Source: Planctomycetota bacterium
GTDB lineage: Bacteria; Planctomycetota; Planctomycetia; Pirellulales; UBA1268
NCBI GenBank assembly: GCA_018970785.1
Contig: JAGWVR010000030.1
Coordinates: 1-36,266 of the forward strand
Direction of reading: 5' to 3'
Length of the DNA: 36,266 nt
A program made the position numbers and the translations under genes. Below are positions 8,401 through 15,920 of the stretch, piece by piece (the first letter of the stretch is position 1; every line of letters begins with the position of its first letter). The notes under the pieces are model-generated. The model saw only the letters and a list, made by a program, of their open reading frames with translations. It did not search any database and had not been told where the DNA came from.

Positions 8401-9816
8401 TCAGGCGGCCTTCCGCCAGGGATGGGGGAGGCAGCCGCGCCGCTCGAGCTTGGCAATCCGCTGCTGGGCGGCCGCCAGATGCCATTCGAGGTCGCGGCAC
8501 CGGTGGTCGAGCTCTTGGCAGCGGTGGTCGAGCTGCTGGCGCTGGTGGTCGAGCTCTCGGCAGCGGTGGTCGAGCTGCTGGCGCTGGTGGTCGAGCTCTC
8601 GGCAGCGGTGTTCGAGCTGCTGGCGCTGATGGTCGAGCTCTTGGCAGCGGTGGTCGGCAACCTGGCGCTCGTGGTCGGCGTGGGATGCGGCGATCTGGTG
8701 AGCGAGATCCCTGGCTGCGAGTTCCGCGCACTGCCGCCGCGACTCCGCCAGCTCGTAGGTCGTCCGCCGCCACGCGGTGTCGGCCGCCATTGTCGCCTGG
8801 AGCGAGAGGGCCAGGAGCCGGTCGGTTTCGACGATCGCCTCGGCGGCCGATCGGGTCTCCCCGGGGAGGCCGAGACGGTGGTCACGCTCGTCGGTCGACC
8901 ACCAGCGCCGGTCCTGCTCGATCCGGGCGGCGGTTGCGGGGTCGCACAGCGCCAGCAGTTGCCGGTTGGCTTCGTCCGTGGCGGTGATGATCGTGTCGAG
9001 CTGCGGCTGCCCGATCACCCGGGGCAGGGACCCGAGCTTCGCCACGCCTTCCGAACCGTTGTCAGCCGAGCGCACCCAGCGCCACCAGGCGAACTTCAGC
9101 TCGGAGACGCTGGTCGTCGGCGGCAGGGTGAAGCGCGTGAGGAACCGGGCGAACGGGCCGGGGAGGGCGACGTTGTGGCGGACGTCGTCCTGCGACGACG
9201 GGCAGCCGATGACCCGGCAGAAGTCCTCGGCCACCGATCCGTCGGCTGGCCGGACCGCGAGCCGCTCCACCGCCGGCTGCGCCCGCCAGACGGCGAGATG
9301 GTCGGCCCAGCGCGTCAGCGGCAGCATCGCCGCGAGCCAGTCGTCGATCGTCGTCGCCTCGGCCTCGTGGCGCTGCCAGTAGGCGCTGGTCAGCCACGAC
9401 ACCGGGTCGCGGACGTAGGCGATCACCTCGAGCGGAGCCTCGAGGAGGTTCACGAACCGTTCGACCAGCGCCGGATCGGCGTGGAGCCACAGCTCGTAGC
9501 TGAGGATCGGGACGATCCCCTCGCGCCGCATGGCGTGGAGCTCTTCCAGGCAGGGGGCCAGTCGCGTGGCGGGGAGGGCAAGGAGGCTCTCGATCGCGGC
9601 GCTGTTGGCGTAATGCGCGGCGAACCGAGACGCCATCTCCTCGAGGCCCGGGCCGCGGCGGAGCTGGCCGCGGGCATTGAGCGCGACGTATTCGTAGGTC
9701 ACCCCCGGCCGGCCATGGGCCGGGCGCCGGGGATTCCAGGTGAAGTCGTACTGCAGCGCCGACGAGCCGGCTTTCGGTCCACCGACGTGCAGAACCAGTG
9801 GCAGATCGTCAGCCAT
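8401..9816 (-). CDS. sulfotransferase-like protein with C-terminal repetitive coiled coil
   Basis: The 471-residue protein begins LPLVLHVGGPKAGSSALQ, a P-loop-like match to the 5'-phosphosulfate-binding loop of PAPS-dependent sulfotransferases. VIAYVRDPVSWLTSAYWQ (131-148) matches the 3'-phosphate-binding segment with its Arg and Ser. The middle region, 150-330, is consistent with this fold but has few invariant motifs. From about 350 a helical region begins, and residues 389-446 are near-perfect 14-residue repeats (ELDHQRQQLDHRCR type) expected to form a coiled coil. It is the last gene of a four-gene minus-strand glycan operon, 58 bases after the methyltransferase. A glycan sulfotransferase is the likely role; the acceptor is unknown. 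Confidence 0.75.
   Translation of the reverse strand: MADDLPLVLHVGGPKAGSSALQYDFTWNPRRPAHGRPGVTYEYVALNARGQLRRGPGLEEMASRFAAHYANSAAIESLLALPATRLAPCLEELHAMRREGIVPILSYELWLHADPALVERFVNLLEAPLEVIAYVRDPVSWLTSAYWQRHEAEATTIDDWLAAMLPLTRWADHLAVWRAQPAVERLAVRPADGSVAEDFCRVIGCPSSQDDVRHNVALPGPFARFLTRFTLPPTTSVSELKFAWWRWVRSADNGSEGVAKLGSLPRVIGQPQLDTIITATDEANRQLLALCDPATAARIEQDRRWWSTDERDHRLGLPGETRSAAEAIVETDRLLALSLQATMAADTAWRRTTYELAESRRQCAELAARDLAHQIAASHADHERQVADHRCQELDHQRQQLEHRCRELDHQRQQLDHRCRELDHQRQQLDHRCQELDHRCRDLEWHLAAAQQRIAKLERRGCLPHPWRKAA
8479..8652 (-). repeat. intragenic tandem repeat, 42-bp unit (21-bp half-units)
   Basis: About four copies of a 42-bp unit encode repeats of ELDHQRQQLDHRCR. On the plus strand the unit alternates GGTGGTCGAGCTGCTGGCGC with GGTGGTCGAGCTCTCGGCAG. 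Copies are almost identical at the DNA level, including third codon positions, which suggests recent expansion or slippage rather than only protein-level constraint. Confidence 0.9.
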
Positions 9817-9874
9817 GCGGACCAGTACCCTCCCGTGTTGGATCGGGTGGGGCGGGTCGTCCGCTTGAGGCGAA

Positions 9875-10702
9875 TCATGCCGCCGGCGCGGTCTTTTCCA
9901 GATAGACGAGGAATTCCGCCTGCGGCGAGCCGGTGAAGGCGGTGAACGGTCCGATCACTTCGGCGTCGATCAGCCCCGCGGCCCGGATCCGCCGGAAGAC
10001 GTCGACGAACGACTCCGGCGTCCAGACGGTGCAGTGGACGTCGAGGTAGGTGTCGGTGGCGTGGACGTGGCGGGCGAAGTCGACCGACTGGGTGTCGGAG
10101 TAGTGCCGCCGCGCCTCGGCGAACGGGGGCAGGGGGGCGGCGAACGAGACGCTGCCGTCGTCGTAGAACGACTGCGACAGGAAGTCCATCACCTGCACCG
10201 CCGTCGGCCGCGACGGCTTCTCGATCGACCACCCCACCACCTGGGCGAACGTCGTCAGGGGGCGGTAGTAATCCATCGTGTACGCCTTGTGCGGGAGGAG
10301 GATCGCCACGCGCCCCCCGACCTCGACGCACTCGAGGATCTCCTGCAGCCAGCCGAGCGGATTGGGGACGTGCTCGAGGACGTGGCTGGCGATGGCGTAA
10401 CCGAAACGCCGGCCGTCGATGCACTTGGCGAGGCGCTTGCCCGGCACCCAGACCGCGTCGATCCAGGGCACCTCGCGCCCCACCGACCCCGGATTGACCG
10501 CCGCCTTCCGCTGGATCTCGTCGTTGTCGATGCAGTCGACGTAGAACACGTCGTGCTTCGAGCGGTCGGAGACCGGATGGAAGTAGGGGGCGATCTCGAG
10601 CCCCGGGAGATGGGCCGGCAGGTGGCCCATGATGAACGACCGCCTGCCCTCCTCGGCCTCCACCATCCACTGCGGCATCGTCTCGGTGGCGGTCGTCGTC
10701 AT
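9875..10702 (-). CDS. class I SAM-dependent methyltransferase-like protein
   Basis: This 275-residue protein carries a Methyltransf_11-like core: IASHVLEHVPNPLGWLQEILECVEVGGRVAILLPH (about residues 104-138), containing the post-motif II HVLEHV helix and motif III of SAM methyltransferases. The N-terminal glycine-rich SAM loop is not obvious, so activity is probable rather than certain. The FYVDCIDN and PWIDAVWVPGKRL segments resemble methyltransferases found in glycan clusters. ATG 10702 follows an AGGA-containing site; the frame stays open upstream inside the epimerase gene, which is a shadow. It lies 47 bases after the epimerase and 58 before the sulfotransferase-like gene, consistent with glycan modification. 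Confidence 0.75.
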   Translation of the reverse strand: MTTTATETMPQWMVEAEEGRRSFIMGHLPAHLPGLEIAPYFHPVSDRSKHDVFYVDCIDNDEIQRKAAVNPGSVGREVPWIDAVWVPGKRLAKCIDGRRFGYAIASHVLEHVPNPLGWLQEILECVEVGGRVAILLPHKAYTMDYYRPLTTFAQVVGWSIEKPSRPTAVQVMDFLSQSFYDDGSVSFAAPLPPFAEARRHYSDTQSVDFARHVHATDTYLDVHCTVWTPESFVDVFRRIRAAGLIDAEVIGPFTAFTGSPQAEFLVYLEKTAPAA

Positions 10703-10749
10703 CGGTGGGTCCTCGGGGAGCGGAAAGGGATACGGCTCGGGGGCGTGGA

Positions 10750-11748
10750 TCAGGCGGCACGGCGGATCGGAGTCGCCGTCGCCGCTTCGGTCGCGGCGGC
10801 GACCCAGGCGGCGACGTGGCCCGAGGCCCGCAGCCAGTCGACGGTCTGGCGGATGCCGGTGGACAGGGGCGTGTGGGCGACGTAACCGAGGCGCTCCGCG
10901 GCATGGTCGACCGACATCACGCGGCGTGTGTAACCCACCGGTTTGTCGGTGAGGAACAGCGGCCGGATCCCGTTGCCGACGGTGGTCGCCACGATCGAGG
11001 CGATCTCGCGGATCGAGGTCTCGCGTCCCGAACCGAGGTTGAAGGTGTCGCCGTCGAAGCGCTCCGGCGCCGTGGCCACCGCCGCGATCCCCTCGGCGAC
11101 GTCGGCGACGTAGACGAAGTCGCGGGTCGCGGAGCCGTCGCCCCAGACCTCGAAGCAGCCGTCGTCGAGCTCCGCGGCGAGCACCGCCTTGCGGATCAGC
11201 GCGGCGACGACGTGGCCGCGCTTCTCGTCGAAGGCATCGCCCGGACCGTAGAGGTTGGAGGGGATGACCGTCACGGTGTCGGTCGGCTGACCGGCGCAGA
11301 GGGTGGCCGCGGCCAACGAGGTGGCGAGCTTGGCGTAGCCGTAGGTGCCGGTGTCGCCGGAGGGCACGCCGTCCCGCAGCGCATCCTCGGTGAGCGGCAG
11401 CGTCGCATCGCCGGAATAGGAGCAGGGGGTTCCGGCGAGCACGAGCCGGCCGACGCCGCCGCGGAGGGTGGCGCGGATGACGTTGAGCCCGAGGGTGTAG
11501 TTGTCGTGGAAGGCCCGTCCCGGGCAACTCTTCAGATAGCCGACGCCACCGACATCGGCCGCGAGGTGGACCACCGTCGCGGCGCCGGCGAGGAGCCGTT
11601 CGGCGGTGGCAGGGTCGCGGAGGTCGCCGTCCTGTCGGCCCACGGCGCGGACCTTCTGGCCGCGGCGCTCGAGGCTGCGGACGACATGGCGGCCGAGGAA
11701 GCCCCGGGCACCGGTGACGACGACGGGAGCTGAGGGAGTGGCGATCAT
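10750..11748 (-). CDS. NAD(P)-dependent epimerase/reductase, GDP-L-fucose synthase-like
   Basis: This 332-residue extended short-chain dehydrogenase has the Rossmann motif VVVTGARGFLGRHV (residues 9-22), HLAADVGGVGY (61-71), the catalytic Ser-Tyr-Lys in LAGTPCSYSG and Y136-GYA-K140, and SNLYGPGDAFD (164-174). It then has VWGDGSATRDFVYVADVAEG and FNLGSGRETSIREIA. The VGGVGYLKSCPGRAFHDN segment is close to GDP-L-fucose synthase, which converts GDP-4-keto-6-deoxymannose to GDP-fucose, but related epimerases share it. The partner GDP-mannose dehydratase is not in the window. ATG 11748 follows GAGGA and lies 37 bases after the glycosyltransferase, so the gene supplies or modifies a sugar nucleotide for the same glycan. 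Confidence 0.88.
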   Translation of the reverse strand: MIATPSAPVVVTGARGFLGRHVVRSLERRGQKVRAVGRQDGDLRDPATAERLLAGAATVVHLAADVGGVGYLKSCPGRAFHDNYTLGLNVIRATLRGGVGRLVLAGTPCSYSGDATLPLTEDALRDGVPSGDTGTYGYAKLATSLAAATLCAGQPTDTVTVIPSNLYGPGDAFDEKRGHVVAALIRKAVLAAELDDGCFEVWGDGSATRDFVYVADVAEGIAAVATAPERFDGDTFNLGSGRETSIREIASIVATTVGNGIRPLFLTDKPVGYTRRVMSVDHAAERLGYVAHTPLSTGIRQTVDWLRASGHVAAWVAAATEAATATPIRRAA

Positions 11749-11785
11749 CGGACGAATCCTCGGGAATGGGAGACGGTCGATGCGG

Positions 11786-13048
11786 TCAATGGGTCCGGCC
11801 GGCGAGGACGCCGCGGTAGATCCGCTCGTAGGCGGTCTGGGTGTTGGCCAGCGAGTAGCGCTCACGGGCCGTCGCCCGGTGCTTTTGCGTCTCGGCGTAG
11901 AGTTGCGGCTCGAACCGGGCGCACTGGCGGATCGTGGCGGCGAGCTGCTCGGCCTCGCCCACGTCGGTGGCGATGCTCGAAAAGGCGGTGTCCTTGTCCA
12001 TCCGGTAGACGAACATGCTCCGGGCGCGCGAGGTCACGACCGGCCGGTCGTAGGAGAGGACGTCGGCGAGGACCGCCGACCCCGATTGGCCCACCTCGTC
12101 GTAGGGGAGCACGAACACGTCGGCCTGCTCGAGGACCGCCGCCTGCTCGGCGGGGTCGGCGAGAAAACCGGTGAAGATGATCCGCGACTGGAGGCCCCAG
12201 ACGTCGGCCTGCTGGATGAGGTCCATCCAGTAGTCGTTGCCCGTCTTGTCCTTGGGATGGACGCCGCCGGCGACGACGAGCTTGAACCCGTCGGGGAGGT
12301 GGCGGAGCGCCGCGAGGACGTGGCCGTGCCCTTTGTAGCGGCTCACGAACCCGGGAAGCATCACCCACGTGTCGCGCGGTTGCTTGCGGACCGGCGGGTC
12401 GACGACGTCGGTGACGGGCCGCTCGATCGGGATCGGCACGACATGGACGCGCTTCTTCAGGTCGGGAAACGTCTCGACGAAGTACTTGTGGGTGTCCTTG
12501 CTGTGGAGGACGATCGCGTCGGCACGGCGCAGCGCCGCGGCGATGTGGCGATTGCGATGGCCGTGGAGGACGTTCTCGCAGAGCTGCGAGGAGAGCCGGC
12601 CGCGCTGGGCGCGCGACATGCTCTTGAGCCAGGTGTGGAGGCTGATCACGACCGGCTTGCGGAGGGCGCGCATCACCTGGAGGAAGCGGCGGTTGGAGGG
12701 GCCGATCCGTCGGGCGAAAAAGCAGAACTCGTGCTGGATGTGGACCAGGTCGGCGTCGGAGCGGTTGACACCCGCGACGAGGTCGCGGAAGTAGCGGTCG
12801 AGTTCCCAGCGGCTGACGCGCTTCTCGCCGTCGATCAGGTTCCGCATGTCGAACGGCAGGATCGTCGAGAAGCGCCCGAGGCCGACGGCGAGCCGTTTGG
12901 CGTACTCGGCGTTGCCGCACTGCTGGTCCCACGGCGTCATCAGGGCGACCGACAGTCCGTCGGGGACAGCCGCCAGACGGGGAAGCTCGGCGTCAGTCGC
13001 GGTCGCCGCCCCGCGGATCTGCGGCGCCACTGCCAGATTGCCCTTCAT
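11786..13048 (-). CDS. glycosyltransferase, GT4-like (GT-B fold)
   Basis: The 420-residue protein has an N-terminal half with SVALMTPWDQQCGNAEYAKRL (33-53) and VHIQHEFCFF, typical of GT4 proteins that begin by sensing the acceptor. Its C-terminal nucleotide-sugar domain holds MLPGFVSRYKGHGHVLAAL, RIIFTGFLAD and a late EQADVFVLPYDEVGQSGSAVLADVLSYDRPVV, the counterpart of the donor-binding EGFG/E-x7-E region with Glu replaced by SGS-type residues. Enzymes of this family transfer a sugar from a nucleotide donor to a growing glycan at the cytoplasmic membrane. ATG 13048 has GAGGG upstream. It is the first gene of the glycan operon; a small open frame from the feo region overlaps its 5' end. Confidence 0.88.
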   Translation of the reverse strand: MKGNLAVAPQIRGAATATDAELPRLAAVPDGLSVALMTPWDQQCGNAEYAKRLAVGLGRFSTILPFDMRNLIDGEKRVSRWELDRYFRDLVAGVNRSDADLVHIQHEFCFFARRIGPSNRRFLQVMRALRKPVVISLHTWLKSMSRAQRGRLSSQLCENVLHGHRNRHIAAALRRADAIVLHSKDTHKYFVETFPDLKKRVHVVPIPIERPVTDVVDPPVRKQPRDTWVMLPGFVSRYKGHGHVLAALRHLPDGFKLVVAGGVHPKDKTGNDYWMDLIQQADVWGLQSRIIFTGFLADPAEQAAVLEQADVFVLPYDEVGQSGSAVLADVLSYDRPVVTSRARSMFVYRMDKDTAFSSIATDVGEAEQLAATIRQCARFEPQLYAETQKHRATARERYSLANTQTAYERIYRGVLAGRTH

Positions 13049-13352
13049 CGAATCCCTCGCGTCGGCCGCCGGGCGCGGTCGGCACCTTTCCCGGATCGTC
13101 GAATCCGGTGGGGCACGGCCGCTCGGTCGGGGCGGGAACGTAGCGACCCTGGGCAGGGGTCAAAAGACCAGTTTTCCCCCCTTGTCCATGGCCGGTCGCC
13201 AGCGCCGTCACCGACACGAACCCGTCGGCCCCCGCCGGTGCCGCGCCCTGGCACCGGCGCGCCGGACGGCTGCGGGATTGCCTGCGGACCAGCCAGGCCG
13301 CGGCCGCCAGCACGACGGAGAGGGCGACGACGTGTTGCCAGAAGTCGGGCAT
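12993..13352 (-). CDS. small FeoB-associated membrane protein candidate
   Basis: This 119-codon frame begins 19 bases after feoB. Residues 4-22 (FWQHVVALSVVLAAAAWLV) form one membrane helix followed by RRQSRSRPARRC, the layout of the short cysteine-containing proteins that often follow feoB. The segment FVSVTAL near residue 45 resembles the usual C-terminal end of such proteins. The rest is low-complexity and runs 56 bases into the 5' end of the glycosyltransferase gene, so the true protein may once have been shorter and the stop lost. Only one cysteine lies in the expected place. The gene could help Fe2+ uptake by FeoB; the evidence is position and topology only. Confidence 0.5.
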   Translation of the reverse strand: MPDFWQHVVALSVVLAAAAWLVRRQSRSRPARRCQGAAPAGADGFVSVTALATGHGQGGKTGLLTPAQGRYVPAPTERPCPTGFDDPGKVPTAPGGRREGFDEGQSGSGAADPRGGDRD

Positions 13353-13371
13353 CGCCGAACGCCAAGGGTGA

Positions 13372-15450
13372 TCAGCCGCCGACCAGGCCGCTGGCGACGG
13401 TGAATGTCAGCCAGGCGGCGACCCACGCCAGGAGCGTCATCGACAGAAACGACACCACCGGCCAGACGGCCGAGCCGGTCTCCCGGCCGATCACCACCAG
13501 CGTGCTGGCGCACTGCGCACACAGCGCGAAGAACACCATGATCGACAGCGCCACCGGCAGGGTGAACACCGGCCGACCGGTGTCGTCCCAGGTCGCCGCG
13601 TGGAGGCGGGCGGCGAGGCCCCCTTCGGCGTCGTCGCCGTCGCCGAGGTCGTAGAGCACCCCGAGCGTGCCCAGGACCACCTCCCGGGCGGGGAAGCTGG
13701 CGAGCACCGCACACCCGATCCGCCAGTCCCACCCCAGCGGACGCACGAGAGGTTCCACGAGCCGGCCGGCCCGGCCGAGGAAGCTCTGGCGCTGGGCCGC
13801 TCCGCGGCGCGCCGCGGCCAGGCCTGCGGGGGTGTCGAGGCGGGCGAGTTCCGCGGCCGGTGCCGCCGGCTCGCCGCCGGCCGCGATCCGCCGTTCGAGG
13901 GCCCCGCGCCGGGCGGCGACCTCGGCGTCGATCGCCGCTTCGTCGCGGGGGTAGGTGGTCAGCGCCCAGATCACCACGCTCACCGCCATGATCAGCGTGC
14001 CGGCGTTGTGGAGGAACGACCCGGCCGCCTCGGCGACGCGGCGGAGGACGACGCCGGGGAGCGGCCAGCGCCAGCGGGGGAGCTCCATCACGAACGGCTG
14101 CCGCGACCGGCCGAGGACGGTCTGCGTCAGGAGCCACGCCACCGCCGCCGCGACGACGACACCGAGGGCGTAGAGGCCGAGGAGCACCAGCGCCGGCAGG
14201 CGGATGAAGGGGAGGCCGACGGCGCGGTCGGGGACGAACGCCCCGCAGAACAGCAGGTACACCGGAAGCCGCGCCGAACAGCTCATCAGCGGGGCGAGCA
14301 TGATCGTCAGCAACCGGTCGCGCCGGTTCTCGATCGAGCGCGTCGCCATGATCCCGGGGATCGCGCAGGCGAAGCTCGACAGGAGCGGGATGAACGACCG
14401 GCCGCTGAGCCCGACGCCGGCCAGCAGCCGGTCCATGAGGAATGCCGCCCGGGCGAGGTAGCCGGAGCTCTCGAGCAGGGCGACGAACGCGAACAACAGC
14501 GCGATCTGCGGCACGAACACGACCACGCTCCCGGCGCCGGCGAGGATCCCGTCGACGAGAAGCGAGGCGATCGGCCCCTCCGGCAGCAGCCCGCGCACGG
14601 CGCCGCCGAGCGCCGCCACGCCGGCTTCGATGCCGTCCATCAGCGGTGCCGCCAGCCAGTAGATCGACGAGAACATCGCCAGCATCGCCAGCACGAAGGC
14701 GAGCGTGCCGGAGAGCGGATGGGTGAGTAGTTCGTCGATCCGGCGCGTTGCGGCGGCGCCGGCCGGGGGGCGGCGGGTGACGACCCCGACGAGTTGGCGT
14801 TCGATCCAGGCGTAGCGGGCGATCGCCTCCCGGGCGGCCGGGGAGTGTTCCGGACCGGCGGTCGAGGCGAGTGCCTCGAGCCCTCCCGGGGGGGAAGGTG
14901 CCGGGCCGGCGGCGGCGGCCACGATCGCGCTGGCCAGGGCGGGAATCCCGTGCCGCGTTGGCGCCACGACAGGGACGACGGGGCAACCGAGGCGCGCCGC
15001 CAACAGGGCGTGGTCGATCGTGATGCCCTCGGCGGTGGCGACGTCCGACTGCGTGAGCGCGACGACCACCGGCACGCCGAGGCCGAGGACCTGGCTGGCG
15101 AGGTACAGATTGCGCTCGAGATTGGTGGCGTCGGCGACGACCACGGCACAGTCCGGGGGGGCCATTCCCGGCACCCGGCCGGCGAGGGCATCGACAGCGG
15201 CCTGCTCGTCCGGGCTCCGGGGTACGAGGCCGTAGACGCCGGGGAGATCGACCAGGTCGATGGCGCGGCCCCCGTGGGTGAACCGCCCGACCTTCCGCTC
15301 GACGGTCACGCCGGGATAGTTGCCCACCCGGGTGGGAACGCCGGCCAGCGCCGTGAACAGCGAGCTCTTGCCGACATTGGGGTTGCCGACGAGGACGACG
15401 GTAAGAGCCGTTTCCCCGGCGCCGGCGACGGACGAGGCGGGGGATGCCAT
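13372..15450 (-). CDS. feoB: ferrous iron transporter FeoB
   Basis: The 692-residue protein has an N-terminal G domain: G1 GNPNVGKSS (22-30), the G2 region GNYPGVTVERK and G3 DLPG (68-71). The G4 position reads LTQSD instead of the usual N-x-x-D. A long helical region follows, with VFVPQIALLFAFVALLESSG, FIPLLSSFACAIPGIMATRSIENRRDR and MLAPLMSCSARLPVY, the conserved gate segments of FeoB that line the Fe2+ path. FeoB moves Fe2+ across the inner membrane, powered or gated by nucleotide hydrolysis. The start is ATG 15450, 28 bases after feoA. It is slightly shorter than the E. coli protein (about 770), mainly between the G domain and the C-terminus. Confidence 0.95.
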   Translation of the reverse strand: MASPASSVAGAGETALTVVLVGNPNVGKSSLFTALAGVPTRVGNYPGVTVERKVGRFTHGGRAIDLVDLPGVYGLVPRSPDEQAAVDALAGRVPGMAPPDCAVVVADATNLERNLYLASQVLGLGVPVVVALTQSDVATAEGITIDHALLAARLGCPVVPVVAPTRHGIPALASAIVAAAAGPAPSPPGGLEALASTAGPEHSPAAREAIARYAWIERQLVGVVTRRPPAGAAATRRIDELLTHPLSGTLAFVLAMLAMFSSIYWLAAPLMDGIEAGVAALGGAVRGLLPEGPIASLLVDGILAGAGSVVVFVPQIALLFAFVALLESSGYLARAAFLMDRLLAGVGLSGRSFIPLLSSFACAIPGIMATRSIENRRDRLLTIMLAPLMSCSARLPVYLLFCGAFVPDRAVGLPFIRLPALVLLGLYALGVVVAAAVAWLLTQTVLGRSRQPFVMELPRWRWPLPGVVLRRVAEAAGSFLHNAGTLIMAVSVVIWALTTYPRDEAAIDAEVAARRGALERRIAAGGEPAAPAAELARLDTPAGLAAARRGAAQRQSFLGRAGRLVEPLVRPLGWDWRIGCAVLASFPAREVVLGTLGVLYDLGDGDDAEGGLAARLHAATWDDTGRPVFTLPVALSIMVFFALCAQCASTLVVIGRETGSAVWPVVSFLSMTLLAWVAAWLTFTVASGLVGG

Positions 15451-15478
15451 GGAGACGCCGGGAGACGGCGGCGAAAGG

Positions 15479-15709
15479 TCAGCGGGGTGCGGTCACGGTG
15501 ACCCGGCGGGCTTCGGTCCGACGGATCGAGAGCCGGTAGCCCCGCAGTTCCAATTCCACCGGATCCCCGAGGGGAGCGCGGCGCACAACCCGGACTTCGA
15601 CCCCGGGGGTGAGGCCGAGCTCCAACAGCCGGCAGGCCGCCGGATCATCGCCATCGACGCGGGTGACACGCGTCGCACCGCCGATCGCCACCTGGTCGAG
15701 CGATTCCAT
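15479..15709 (-). CDS. feoA: FeoA, SH3-like regulator/partner of FeoB
   Basis: This 76-residue protein is a single FeoA domain: CRLLELGLTPGVEVRVVRRAPLGDPVELELRGYRLSIRRTEA has the L-x-x-LGLTPG motif and the GDP-x-x-(V/L)-x-(L/V)-RG-x-x-L-(S/A)-(L/I)-R pattern of the family. FeoA is a cytosolic SH3-like protein needed for FeoB transport. ATG 15709 was chosen because it gives the normal length; the open frame continues upstream to 15769 through the regulatory region. It is first in the feoAB operon, and a Fur-box-like dyad lies 44 bases upstream of its start. Confidence 0.93.
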   Translation of the reverse strand: MESLDQVAIGGATRVTRVDGDDPAACRLLELGLTPGVEVRVVRRAPLGDPVELELRGYRLSIRRTEARRVTVTAPR

Positions 15710-15752
15710 CGAACACGCTGTCCTTGGCGGTTTATGACCTGGAACGCCACAA

Positions 15753-15769
15753 TTGAGACTCAATCTCAA
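15753..15769 (-). promoter_or_regulatory. Fur-box-like operator of feoAB
   Basis: TTGAGA-N5-TCTCAA is a perfect inverted repeat of 17 bases. Its two arms match the well-known Fur site form TTGAGAATnATTCTCAA at all twelve arm positions; only the five central bases differ. The dyad lies 44 bases upstream of the feoA start, in the feoA/bioD divergent region. Iron-loaded Fur binding here would repress feoAB when iron is plentiful. The Fur gene itself is not in the window. Confidence 0.7.
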
Positions 15770-15920
15770 GACAAAAGAAAGTGTAGGCGATCACCACCCG
15801 CGAGGCAAACGCCCACCGGTTTTTTTGCGACGCTGCGGGCGAACGCGGGCGATGCTCGGCGGGGATCGCAGCGACCGGGCGCGGCGTGACCAAGACGGAA
15901 CCGGACGGGAGGACCATGCC

